Of a stretch of 60,410 nucleotides of DNA, positions 17,473-25,445 are shown piece by piece. Below the pieces are notes generated by a model, which saw only the letters and a list, made by a program, of their open reading frames with translations, was not told the DNA's origin and searched no databases. Position 1 is the first letter of the stretch; the number at the start of each line of letters is the position of its first letter. Made by a program: the position numbers and the translations under genes. Source of the stretch: Knufia peltigerae (lineage: Eukaryota > Ascomycota > Eurotiomycetes > Chaetothyriales > Trichomeriaceae); NCBI GenBank assembly GCA_030247855.1, contig JAPDRN010000179.1, forward strand, positions 1-60,410, given 5' to 3'.

Positions 17473-17778
17473 TCAGCCGCGCGGCAGCACGATCTGACGG
17501 TGTTCCTTGCTTGGGCGATACAGCACGGCCACATGGCCGATACGCTGCACCAGCGCACTGTCGGTGGCCTGCACGATCTCGCCGATCATCACGTCGCGGG
17601 CGTCACGGTCTTCGGCGGCAACTTTCACCTTGACCAGTTCGTGGCGTTCCAGCACTTCGTTCAGCTCGGTCAGGAAGGCCGGACTGACGCCCTTGCCGCC
17701 GATCTGCAGCAGGGCCTTCAGGTCATGGGCTTGGCCGCGCAGGAAACGGGTCTGGGAAGGGGTCAAGGCAGTGGGCAT
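17473..17778 (-). CDS. yhbY: CRM-domain RNA-binding protein YhbY
   Basis: YhbY is a small ribosome-assembly factor that binds 23S rRNA in pre-50S particles. The 101-residue protein shows the CRM fold hallmarks: LTPSQTRFLRGQAHDLKAL, the IGGKGVS loop (GxxG-type), and HELVKVKVAAEDRD. It is divergent from rlmE (64 bp apart), the same arrangement as in E. coli, pairing two ribosome-maturation functions. Confidence 0.93.
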   Translation of the reverse strand: MPTALTPSQTRFLRGQAHDLKALLQIGGKGVSPAFLTELNEVLERHELVKVKVAAEDRDARDVMIGEIVQATDSALVQRIGHVAVLYRPSKEHRQIVLPRG

Positions 17779-17842
17779 GCAGAAAACACGGTTGAATGGG
17801 ACGATCAGGGTATCATGGCGACCCCCTCAGCCCCTATTTCCA

Positions 17843-18475
17843 ATGGCTACCCGCAGCAAAAGCAGCCAGCGCTGGCTCAAGGAACACTTCTCCGATCCCT
17901 TCGTGAAGAAGGCCCAGGCCGAAGGCATGCGCTCCCGTGCGGCCTACAAGCTTGAAGAACTGCTCGAACGTGACCGGCTGCTGAAGCCGCACATGGTGGT
18001 GGTCGACCTCGGCGCGGCCCCAGGCGGCTGGTCTCAGCAGATTCGGAGACAGATTGGCGATACCGGCCGTGTGCTTGCCCTGGACATCCTGGACATGCCG
18101 CCGCTGGCCGGCGTGGAGTTCCTTCATGGTGACTTCAGGGAAGAAACCGTCCTATCGGAGTTTGAAGCCATGCTCGGGGATCAGCCGGTAGACCTTGTGC
18201 TGTCGGACATGGCCCCCAATAAGAGCGGTGTGGGCGCGGTCGACCAGCCGCGGATGATGCACCTGGCGGAGCTGGCTCTGGATTTTGCCGACAACCACCT
18301 CAAGACCGGTGGGGCATTCCTGATCAAGCTGTTCCAGGGCGAAGGTTTTGACGACTACGTGCGCGACATGCGCCGCCGGTACGACAAGGTCTCCATCCGC
18401 AAGCCGGAAGCGTCGCGCAAGCGCTCCCCCGAGGTGTATGCCTTGGGTCAGGGAAAACGCGCCCACATGAAGTAA
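17843..18475 (+). CDS. rlmE: 23S rRNA (uridine-2552 2'-O) methyltransferase
   Basis: RlmE (FtsJ/RrmJ) methylates U2552 in the A loop of 23S rRNA. The start MATRSKSSQRWLKEHFSDPFV gives 210 residues. RSRAAYKLEEL, the SAM-binding VVDLGAAPGGWSQQ, SDMAPNKSGV and the catalytic Lys in GAFLIKLFQGEGF are visible. It is followed 60 bp later by ftsH, the conserved partner. Confidence 0.97.
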   Translation: MATRSKSSQRWLKEHFSDPFVKKAQAEGMRSRAAYKLEELLERDRLLKPHMVVVDLGAAPGGWSQQIRRQIGDTGRVLALDILDMPPLAGVEFLHGDFREETVLSEFEAMLGDQPVDLVLSDMAPNKSGVGAVDQPRMMHLAELALDFADNHLKTGGAFLIKLFQGEGFDDYVRDMRRRYDKVSIRKPEASRKRSPEVYALGQGKRAHMK

Positions 18476-18535
18476 GCTCGACCCCGTAAGTTCGACCCCA
18501 ACGCAACGCCAGCACTAAGAGGAACACCGGAGCCA

Positions 18536-19240
18536 ATGAGGATGAACGACTTGACCAAGAACCTCCTGCTATGGGTGGTCGTCGCCGTCGTGCTGATGGT
18601 GGTCTTCCAGAGCTTCTCACCGAAGACCTCGGGGGCCGGGGCGCAGGGCGCTTCGTACTCGCAGTTCCTGGACCAGGTGGACACCGGCAACGTGCAGAAG
18701 GTCGCCTTCGGCGGCGACACGCGCGGCGGTACCAGCCAGATCACCTACACCACCCGTGGTGGACAGTCGTCCACCATCACCGCGCCGTTCGATCGCGACC
18801 TGATCAACGTGCTGCGCACCAAGAATGTCGAGATCGTGCAGGAAGAGCCGTCCAGCGGCATCTCCCTTGGCGCGATCCTGATGAATTTCCTGCCGGTCAT
18901 CCTGATCATCGGCTTCTGGTTGTTCATCATGCGCCAGATGCAGGGCGGTGGCGGCGGAGCCAAGGGCGCGATGTCCTTCGGCAAGTCGCGCGCCAAGCTG
19001 CAGGGCGAAGACCAGATCAAGGTCACCTTCGCCGACGTTGCCGGCTGCGACGAGGCCAAGGAAGAAGTCGGCGAACTGGTCGACTTCCTGCGTGACCCGT
19101 CCAAGTTCACCAAGCTCGGCGGCAAGATCCCGCGCGGCGTGCTGATGGTCGGCCCTCCGGGTACCGGCAAGACGCTGCTGGCCAAGGCCATCGCCGGCGA
19201 AGCCAAGGTGCCGTTCTTCTCGATCTCTGGTTCGGACTTC

Positions 19241-19272
<32 letters not shown>

Positions 19273-19496
19273 TGTGCGCGACATGTTCGAGCAGGCCAAG
19301 AAGCACGCGCCATGCATCATCTTCATCGATGAAATCGACGCCGTCGGTCGCCACCGTGGTGCCGGCCTGGGCGGCGGTCATGACGAGCGCGAGCAGACCC
19401 TGAACCAGCTGCTGGTCGAGATGGACGGTTTCGAGGGCGGCGAAGGCGTGATCGTGATCGCCGCGACCAACCGTCCGGACGTGCTGGACCCGGCGC

Positions 19497-19533
<37 letters not shown>

Positions 19534-20479
19534 CGGTCTGCCGGACGTGAAGGGCCGCGAGCACATCCTCAAGGTGCACATGCGCAAGCTGCCGCTGGCC
19601 GACGACGTCGTGCCGATGGTTATCGCGCGTGGTACCCCGGGCTTCTCCGGTGCGGACCTTGCCAACCTCTGCAACGAGGCAGCCCTGTTCGCCGCCCGCG
19701 GCAACGAGAAGGAGGTCCGCATGGACCACTTCGATCGGGCCCGCGACAAGATCCTGATGGGCGCCGAGCGCCGTTCGATGGCCATGAGCGAGGAGGAGAA
19801 GACCCTCACCGCCTACCACGAAGCTGGTCACGCCATCGTCGGCCGCCTGGTGCCCGAGCACGATCCGGTCTACAAGGTCACGATCATTCCGCGCGGCCGT
19901 GCGCTGGGTGTGACCATGTACCTGCCGGAAGGCGACAAGTACTCGATCAACCGCGTGGCGATCAACTCGCAGCTGTGCTCGCTGTATGGCGGTCGCGTCG
20001 CCGAAGAGCTGATCTTCGGGCCGGACAAGGTCACCACCGGTGCGTCCAACGACATCGAGCGTGCCACCAAGATGGCCCGCAACATGGTCACCAAGTGGGG
20101 CCTGTCGGAGACCCTTGGCCCGATCGCCTACGGTGAAGAGGACGATGAAGTGTTCCTCGGCCGTTCGGTCACTCAGCACAAGAGCGTGTCCAACGACACG
20201 GCGCGCCGCATCGATGAGGAAGTGCGCAGCATCCTGGACAAGGCCTATGCCCGGACCACCGAGCTGCTGACCGCCAACGTCGACAAGCTGCATGCGATGA
20301 CCCAGCTGCTGCTGCAGTACGAAACCATCGACGCGCCGCAGATCGACGCCATCATGGAGGGCCGCGATCCGCCGCCGCCGATGGGGTGGACCAAGTCGAG
20401 CAAGGACGATGGCGGCAATGACAAGGGCGGCGACGCCCGTCCGCTGCCGCCCATCGCCGGTCCGGCCGAATCGATCTGA
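18536..20479 (+). CDS. ftsH: ATP-dependent zinc metalloprotease FtsH
   Basis: FtsH degrades membrane and short-lived cytoplasmic proteins, including LpxC and the heat-shock sigma factor in relatives. The 647-residue protein has two membrane helices (about 9-26 and 112-132) around a periplasmic domain. An AAA module follows, with Walker A GPPGTGKT (206-213), Walker B IIFIDEID and the second region of homology. The zinc site HEAGH is at 428-432. A GGAG ribosome-binding site precedes the ATG at 18536. Confidence 0.98.
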
Positions 20480-20505
20480 CGGCCTGCCGTACGCAATGCA
20501 AGACG

Positions 20506-20533
20506 AGGCCGGGGCAACCCGGCCTTGTTGTTT
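20506..20533 (+). terminator. Intrinsic terminator after ftsH
   Basis: An 8-bp stem (aggccggg / cccggcct) with loop gcaa is followed by TGTTGTTT. It ends the rlmE-ftsH transcript 26 nt after the ftsH stop. Confidence 0.8.
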
Positions 20534-20577
20534 CCGGGCCCTGGCCCATCCGATCCCGACAGTCCGCTGGAGTCCGC

Positions 20578-20766
20578 ATGTCCGCCCCCAAGCCTGAACC
20601 GATTTCCCACACTGCCGAGATGGTCATCGCCACCGTGGTCGGCGTCGCTGTCGGCCTGACCGTGGACAATCTGCTGCTAGGCTGTGGCGTGGGCATCGCA
20701 GTGGGCATCCTGCTGAGCATCATCAAGACGCTGTACGTGGACCGGAAGCGTCGCCGGCAGCGGTGA
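20578..20766 (+). CDS. Small glycine-rich membrane protein
   Basis: The 62-residue protein has two closely spaced hydrophobic segments (about 15-32 and 36-50, with repeated GVAVGL/GVGIAVGIL patterns) and a strongly basic C-terminus (DRKRRRQR), placing the tail in the cytoplasm. A GGAG ribosome-binding site lies 7 nt upstream. The Gly-zipper-like helical hairpin recalls small membrane-stress or AtpZ-like proteins, but I do not recognise the family. It ends 9 nt before composite element B. Confidence 0.6.
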   Translation: MSAPKPEPISHTAEMVIATVVGVAVGLTVDNLLLGCGVGIAVGILLSIIKTLYVDRKRRRQR

Positions 20767-20775
20767 GGTTTGTCG

Positions 20776-21020
20776 GCAGGGCGGCGCACTGCACCCGCCG
20801 AAGCGGTAGTGCCGGCCGCTGGCCGGCAACCTCAACAACAACGGCAACAGTGACGACAGCGGCAACAGCGGGCTATCCGTGGGAGGGCGGGACGGTGTCG
20901 GATTGCGGGGACGCCGCAAGTAGGTCCTTGCAGGCTTTGCCGCGGACACCCCGCAATCCGACACCGCCCCACCTCTGACAGATTGCCGCGACCTGCAGTA
21001 GATCCACGCCATGCGTGGAT
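20776..21020 (+). repeat. Composite hairpin element, copy B
   Basis: In sense order after the stop at 20766: an imperfect GC hairpin (20776-20792, gcagggc...gcactgc); a SMAG of a different subfamily inserted at 20806-20828; a CAACAACGGCAAC-type linker; a long hairpin (arms about 20889-20910 and 20949-20970, 18 bp perfect plus 3 further pairs); a decayed gacagatt hairpin; and a SMAG at 20998-21020. The long-hairpin arms match those of copy E but not those of A or D. Confidence 0.75.
20806..20828 (+). repeat. SMAG palindrome inside composite element B
   Basis: A GTAG-headed GCCGGCCGCTGGCCGGC palindrome lies between the first and second hairpins of element B. Copies A and D have none there, so this looks like a later insertion. 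Confidence 0.85.
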
Positions 21021-21087
21021 GAATCTCCATCGAAATCGAATACTTCGAGAATTGAATGAAGAGCATCCACGCATGGCGTGGATCTAC
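20998..21087. repeat. Inverted SMAG pair with conserved AT-rich spacer
   Basis: Two SMAGs of the ATCCACGC subfamily (20998-21020 plus, 21065-21087 minus) face each other across 44 bp. The spacer, with ccatcgaaatcgaatactt then cgagaattgaatgaagagc, closely matches the reverse complement of the spacer at 60249-60290, base for base at about 32 of 38 positions. The pair therefore behaves as one repeated unit of about 90 bp. Confidence 0.85.
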
Positions 21088-21230
21088 CCGGCCCGATCCA
21101 ACCGTTACCCAGGGACGGGTTCACGGCGTGTCCTGCAGCCCCATACCGCCCCGCCAGACCATCAGTAATTCAGAGCCGTTTTGGCTTTGGCTTTAGTCGT
21201 TGCCTCTGCGGGTGCAGGGCGCAGCCCTGC
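21065..21230 (-). repeat. Composite hairpin element, copy C (decayed)
   Basis: From left to right: a minus SMAG (21065-21087), then the conserved core (cagggacgggttcacggcgtgtcc at about 21110-21133), then a right arm with no matching left arm, a CTTTGGCTTTGG linker and a perfect GC hairpin (21214-21230, gcagggc/gccctgc, loop gca). It faces copy B. It ends 37 nt before the folP start codon, so here the element lies in a promoter region rather than behind a gene. The rest of the 501-bp gap between 20767 and 21267 shows no gene. Confidence 0.7.
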
Positions 21231-21267
21231 CGCCGTAAACTAACCTTCGTTGCCCGCAGGATCTGCC

Positions 21268-22164
21268 ATGTTCGATATCTCTCCCCAGCTCGATTGCGCC
21301 GGCCGCGTGTTGCGCCTGGACCGTGCCCGGGTCATGGGTATCGTCAATGTCACCCCGGATTCGTTCTCCGATGGTGGCGCCCATGACACCACCGAAGCGG
21401 CGGTCGCGCATGGTCTGAAACTGGTGGAGGAGGGCGCCGACCTGCTCGACATCGGTGGCGAATCGACCCGTCCGGGCGCGGCGCCGGTGTCGATCGACGA
21501 GGAACTGCGTCGTGTCGTGCCGGTCATCGAGCAGCTGGCAGCGCGCACGGTGGTCCCGATCAGCATCGATACCTTCAAGCCGGAGGTGATGCGTGCCGCG
21601 GTTGCTGCAGGCGCGGGGATGATCAACGACATCTTCGGCCTGCGCCAGGACGGTGCGCTGGAGGCGGCAGCGGACGCAGGCGTGCCGGTGGTGCTGATGC
21701 ACATGCAGGGCGAACCGGGTCACATGCAGGCAGACCCGCAGTACGACGATGTCGTCACCGAGGTGCATGGCTTCCTGGTGCAGCGACTGTTCGCCGCGGA
21801 GATGGCTGGCATCGCCAAGAAGAACCTGGTGATCGACCTCGGCTTCGGCTTCGGCAAGACCACTGCGCACAACATGACGCTGCTGGCCCGTTCGGAGCGT
21901 TTCCTTGAACTGGGCGTGCCGATGCTGGCCGGGCTGTCGCGCAAGCGCAGCCTGGGCGAGCTGACCGGTCGTCAGTCGCCGGCAGAGCGTGTCGCTGCGT
22001 CGCTGGCCGCACACCTGATCGCCGTGCAACGCGGTGCCCGTATCGTGCGCGTGCACGATGTGGCAGCGACGGTCGATGCATTGAAGGTCTGGCAGGCGGT
22101 CGAGGCGGTACCCGCCGTGCGGGTGGATGCCAAGCCGACCCTCCGCTGGCCGGACGAAGACTGA
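21268..22164 (+). CDS. folP: Dihydropteroate synthase
   Basis: FolP joins p-aminobenzoate to the pterin pyrophosphate in folate synthesis and is the sulfonamide target. ATG at 21268 gives 298 residues; a TTG 18 nt upstream is possible. Motifs include MGIVNVTPDSFSDGG, DIGGESTRPGA, SIDTFKPEV and GFGFGKT. It overlaps miaA by one base. glmM, which often follows folP, is not here. Confidence 0.96.
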   Translation: MFDISPQLDCAGRVLRLDRARVMGIVNVTPDSFSDGGAHDTTEAAVAHGLKLVEEGADLLDIGGESTRPGAAPVSIDEELRRVVPVIEQLAARTVVPISIDTFKPEVMRAAVAAGAGMINDIFGLRQDGALEAAADAGVPVVLMHMQGEPGHMQADPQYDDVVTEVHGFLVQRLFAAEMAGIAKKNLVIDLGFGFGKTTAHNMTLLARSERFLELGVPMLAGLSRKRSLGELTGRQSPAERVAASLAAHLIAVQRGARIVRVHDVAATVDALKVWQAVEAVPAVRVDAKPTLRWPDED

Positions 22165-23117
22165 TGGCAGTGGATCAGCGGCCGCTGGCGATCGCCGTGA
22201 TGGGGCCGACCGCCAGCGGCAAGACCGCCACCGCGATCGCGCTGGCACAGCAGCTGGACGGTGAAATCGTCAGTGTCGATTCGGCGCTGGTCTATCGCGG
22301 CCTGGATATCGGTTCGGCCAAGCCGGATGCGGCCGAACGCGCACAGGCACCGCACCACCTGCTGGACCTGCGTGATCCTTGGCAGACCTATTCGGCGGCC
22401 GAGTTCGCTGCCGACGCCGCCCGCGTGGTGGCCGAAATTGTCGCCCGAGGCAAGACTCCGATCCTGGCCGGCGGCACGGGCCTGTACTTCCGGGCGCTGT
22501 TGCAGGGGCTGTCGCCGATGCCGGAGGCCGACCCGGCGATGCGTGCCGTGCTGAGCGCCGAGGCCGCCGAGCGAGGCTGGGCTGCGCTGCACGCCGAACT
22601 GGCCGCCGTTGACCCTGCCGCCGCTGCACGCATCCATGCCACCGATCCGCAACGCATCCAGCGGGCGCTGGAGGTCTACCGGCTGACCGGCACGCCGATC
22701 AGTGAATGGCAGCGTCGCCCCGGCGTCGCCCCGTTGCCGGTGCGTACATTGAAGCTGATTCTGGCGCCGCGCGACCGCGCCGTGCTGCACCAGCGCATCG
22801 AGGCCCGCTTCGACGCCATGCTCGCCCAGGGCTTTCTCGACGAAGTGCGCGCCCTGCGTGCGCTGCCGGAAATGCGGGCGGTCGCCGCGCCGCTGGACCT
22901 CCCGGCCGTCCGCGCGGTGGGGTATCGCCAGGCCTGGGAGTACCTGGACGGCGAGGGGGACGAGGCCCGCTTCCGTGACAAGTCCATTTTCGCCACCCGG
23001 CAACTGGCCAAGCGCCAGCTGACCTGGCTGCGCAGCGAGCTTGATGCACGCTGGTTCGACCCCCATATGGATGGGGAGCGCCTGGCAGGCGCGGTGTCGA
23101 CCTTCGTTGCACGCTGA
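22164..23117 (+). CDS. miaA: tRNA dimethylallyltransferase
   Basis: MiaA adds a dimethylallyl group to A37 of tRNAs reading UNN codons. The 317-residue protein has the P-loop MGPTASGKT (13-21), DSALVYRGLDIGSAKP, HHLLDLRDP, GGTGLYFRALLQGL and RFRDKSIFATRQLAKRQLTW. Linkage to hfq and hflX is conserved across gammaproteobacteria; linkage to folP upstream, with overlapping codons, is the variation here. Confidence 0.97.
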   Translation: MAVDQRPLAIAVMGPTASGKTATAIALAQQLDGEIVSVDSALVYRGLDIGSAKPDAAERAQAPHHLLDLRDPWQTYSAAEFAADAARVVAEIVARGKTPILAGGTGLYFRALLQGLSPMPEADPAMRAVLSAEAAERGWAALHAELAAVDPAAAARIHATDPQRIQRALEVYRLTGTPISEWQRRPGVAPLPVRTLKLILAPRDRAVLHQRIEARFDAMLAQGFLDEVRALRALPEMRAVAAPLDLPAVRAVGYRQAWEYLDGEGDEARFRDKSIFATRQLAKRQLTWLRSELDARWFDPHMDGERLAGAVSTFVAR

Positions 23118-23212
23118 ACCGACGCTGGCCGTGTACCATCATGGGCCGGCAAGCGGCTCGGGGGCCGCGGCAACCGCCGGCTACCAATAAGAACAATAAT
23201 CAGGAGTGTGCA

Positions 23213-23488
23213 ATGTCCAAGGGGCAATCGCTGCAGGATCCTTTCTTGAATGCACTGCGGCGCGAGCGCGTGCCGGTTTCGGTGTACCTGGTCAACGGCA
23301 TCAAGCTGCAGGGCACGATCGAATCGTTCGATCAGTTCGTGGTCCTGCTGCGCAACACCGTCAGCCAGATGGTCTACAAGCACGCCATTTCCACCGTGGT
23401 GCCGGCGCGCAACGTCAAGGTCGGCCCGGGTGGTGGGTACGTGCAATCAGGTGAGGATGGTCAGGCGGGTGATGAAGCAGACGAATGA
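23213..23488 (+). CDS. hfq: RNA chaperone Hfq
   Basis: Hfq is a hexameric Sm-like protein that pairs small RNAs with mRNAs. The 91-residue protein starts MSKGQSLQDPFLNALRRERVPV, then carries the Sm1 region (SVYLVNGIKLQGTI, FDQFVVLLRN) and Sm2 with YKHAISTVVP. An acidic tail (SGEDGQAGDEADE) follows. A CAGGAG ribosome-binding site precedes the ATG. hflX starts 14 bp downstream. Confidence 0.98.
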   Translation: MSKGQSLQDPFLNALRRERVPVSVYLVNGIKLQGTIESFDQFVVLLRNTVSQMVYKHAISTVVPARNVKVGPGGGYVQSGEDGQAGDEADE

Positions 23489-23502
23489 TGTTGGAGCGGT
23501 GA

Positions 23503-24813
23503 ATGTTTGACCGCTCGAAAAAGGGCGAACACGCCCTGTTGATCCAGCCGCATTTCGGCAAGCTGGAAGACGATGTGCTGGAAGAATTCGGTGATCTGGC
23601 CCGCTCGGCTGGGGCCAGCATCGCGGTGACCATCACCGCGCGCCTGGATCGTCCCAATCCATCGACCCTGCTCGGCAGCGGCAAGCTGGATGAGATCAAG
23701 GCCGCCGCCGAAGCAACTGGCGCAGATCTGATCCTGGTCAACCACGCGTTGAGCCCGGGCCAGGAACGCAATCTGGAACGTTTCCTGGAGCGTCGGGTGA
23801 TCGACCGTACCGGTCTGATCCTGGACATCTTTGCCCAGCGTGCGCGCAGCCATGAAGGCAAGCTGCAGGTCGAGCTGGCCCAGCTGCGCCATATGGCGAC
23901 CCGCCTGGTGCGCGGCTGGACCCATCTGGAGCGCCAGCGTGGTGGTTCGATCGGTCTGCGCGGCCCGGGTGAAACCCAGCTGGAAACCGATCGTCGCCTG
24001 CTGCAGAAGCGGGTTGAACAGCTGCAGAAGCGGCTGGAAAAAGTCGAAGTGCAGCGCACCCAGATGCGTCGTGCGCGTGTGCGCAGCGAATTGCCGCGCG
24101 TGGCCCTGGTGGGCTACACCAATGCCGGCAAATCGACCTTGTTCAATGCGATGACCGGCGCCGAGGCCTATGCGGCTGACCAGTTGTTCGCCACCCTGGA
24201 TCCGACCGTGCGCCGGATCGCCGTGCCCGGTGGCAACGTCGTGCTGGCCGACACGGTGGGTTTCGTACGCGACCTGCCGCATGACCTGGTGGCGGCCTTC
24301 CGCTCGACCCTGTCTGAAGCGCGGGAAGCAGATTTCCTGCTGCACCTTGTCGATGCCGCCGATCCGCACCGCGAGGAGCGCATCGCCCAGGTAGACGAAG
24401 TGTTGACCGCCGTCGGTGCCGGTGACCTGCCGCAGCTGCTGGTGTTCAACAAGATCGACCGCATCGAGGGTGCCGACGTGCGCCACGATGGCCAGGACGG
24501 CGTGCCGGATGAATCGCGGCGTGAGCGGGTGTGGATTTCCGCACGCGACGGGCAGGGCATCGAGCTGTTGCAGTCCGTGCTCGGCAAGCGGCTGGGTCTG
24601 CAGCACGTCACCGGCGAGCTGCGCCTGCCGCCCAGTGCCGGCCGCCTTCGAGCGCGCCTGCACCAGCTGGAAGTGGTCCGCAGTGAACAGGCTGATGAAG
24701 AAGGCTGGCTGTTGCAGGTCGATCTTCCCATCGCCGAGGCCGAGAAGCTGGCGGCCAGCGCCGATGGCGAGCCGATCCGGGCCCTGCTGCCGGAGAAACT
24801 GCCCGAATGGTGA
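23503..24813 (+). CDS. hflX: Ribosome-associated GTPase HflX
   Basis: HflX splits stalled 70S ribosomes under stress. The 436-residue protein has the N-terminal HflX domain with the GSGKLDEI and LVNHALSPGQERNLE segments, a coiled coil and GGSIGLRGPGETQLE. The G domain follows, with G1 GYTNAGKST (203-211), G3 DTVGFVRDLPH and G4 FNKIDRI. hflK and hflC, often next, are absent; a SMAG follows the stop immediately. Confidence 0.97.
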   Translation: MFDRSKKGEHALLIQPHFGKLEDDVLEEFGDLARSAGASIAVTITARLDRPNPSTLLGSGKLDEIKAAAEATGADLILVNHALSPGQERNLERFLERRVIDRTGLILDIFAQRARSHEGKLQVELAQLRHMATRLVRGWTHLERQRGGSIGLRGPGETQLETDRRLLQKRVEQLQKRLEKVEVQRTQMRRARVRSELPRVALVGYTNAGKSTLFNAMTGAEAYAADQLFATLDPTVRRIAVPGGNVVLADTVGFVRDLPHDLVAAFRSTLSEAREADFLLHLVDAADPHREERIAQVDEVLTAVGAGDLPQLLVFNKIDRIEGADVRHDGQDGVPDESRRERVWISARDGQGIELLQSVLGKRLGLQHVTGELRLPPSAGRLRARLHQLEVVRSEQADEEGWLLQVDLPIAEAEKLAASADGEPIRALLPEKLPEW

Positions 24814-24814
24814 G

Positions 24815-24837
24815 GTAGTGCCGGCCGCTGGCCGGCA
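24815..24837 (+). repeat. SMAG palindrome after hflX
   Basis: A GTAG-headed GCCGGCCGCTGGCCGGC palindrome begins one base after the hflX stop codon, suggesting 3'-end protection or termination of the folP-hflX transcript. Confidence 0.88.
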
Positions 24838-24915
24838 GTTCCTGCAGCCCCGCGCCGCGACACCACCCTGCGATCTGCGGTACAACGTGCAGGTTCTTCA
24901 TCTTTCAGCTACCCG

Positions 24916-25410
24916 ATGTCCATCCCCTCCGACGCCGAACTCAACGCCCAGGCCGCTGCGCTGGGCCAGCGCCTGCATCAGGCTTCGCTGCAACTGGTGA
25001 CTGCTGAAAGCTGCAGCGGTGGCTGGATCGCCAAGTGCATGACCGACATCGCCGGTTCCTCGGCGTTCTTCGACTGCGGCATGGTGGTCTACAGCTACGA
25101 AGCCAAGCAGCGCCTGCTCGGCGTGCGCGCGCAGACGCTGGAGCAGTTCGGTGCGGTCAGCCGCGAAGCCGTGCTGGAGATGGTGTCCGGGGCACTGGTC
25201 AATTCCGGTGCCGGCATCGCGGTGGCAGTGACCGGTATCGCAGGGCCGGGCGGTGGCAGCCCGGACAAGCCGGTCGGCAGTGTCTGGATCGGCTGGAAGC
25301 GCCGCGGCGGCTATGCCCGTGCCGAGCTGTTCCAGTTCGACGGTGACCGCGAAGCCATCCGCCGGCAAACCGTAGCGGCGGCATTGCACGGTATCGACGC
25401 CCAGCTGTGA
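24916..25410 (+). CDS. pncC: Nicotinamide-nucleotide amidohydrolase (CinA C-terminal type)
   Basis: This 164-residue protein is the stand-alone CinA C-terminal domain, which deamidates NMN to NaMN in pyridine nucleotide recycling. Landmarks are TAESCSGGWIAKCMTDIAGSS, GMVVYSYEAKQ, GAVSREAVLEM and AVTGIAGPGGGSPDKPVGSV. The N-terminal molybdopterin-binding-like CinA domain is absent. It is first in the lexA-recA neighbourhood, matching the common cinA-recA linkage. Confidence 0.93.
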   Translation: MSIPSDAELNAQAAALGQRLHQASLQLVTAESCSGGWIAKCMTDIAGSSAFFDCGMVVYSYEAKQRLLGVRAQTLEQFGAVSREAVLEMVSGALVNSGAGIAVAVTGIAGPGGGSPDKPVGSVWIGWKRRGGYARAELFQFDGDREAIRRQTVAAALHGIDAQL

Positions 25411-25445
25411 CATGCTGCTCCGGCAATCAACCGGAGTAGGCAACG

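Noticed and set aside
18617..20293. 558-codon minus-strand open frame opposite ftsH
   Set aside because: Full overlap with ftsH in the antisense sense, low-complexity His/Asp/Val composition typical of mirror frames, no start context.
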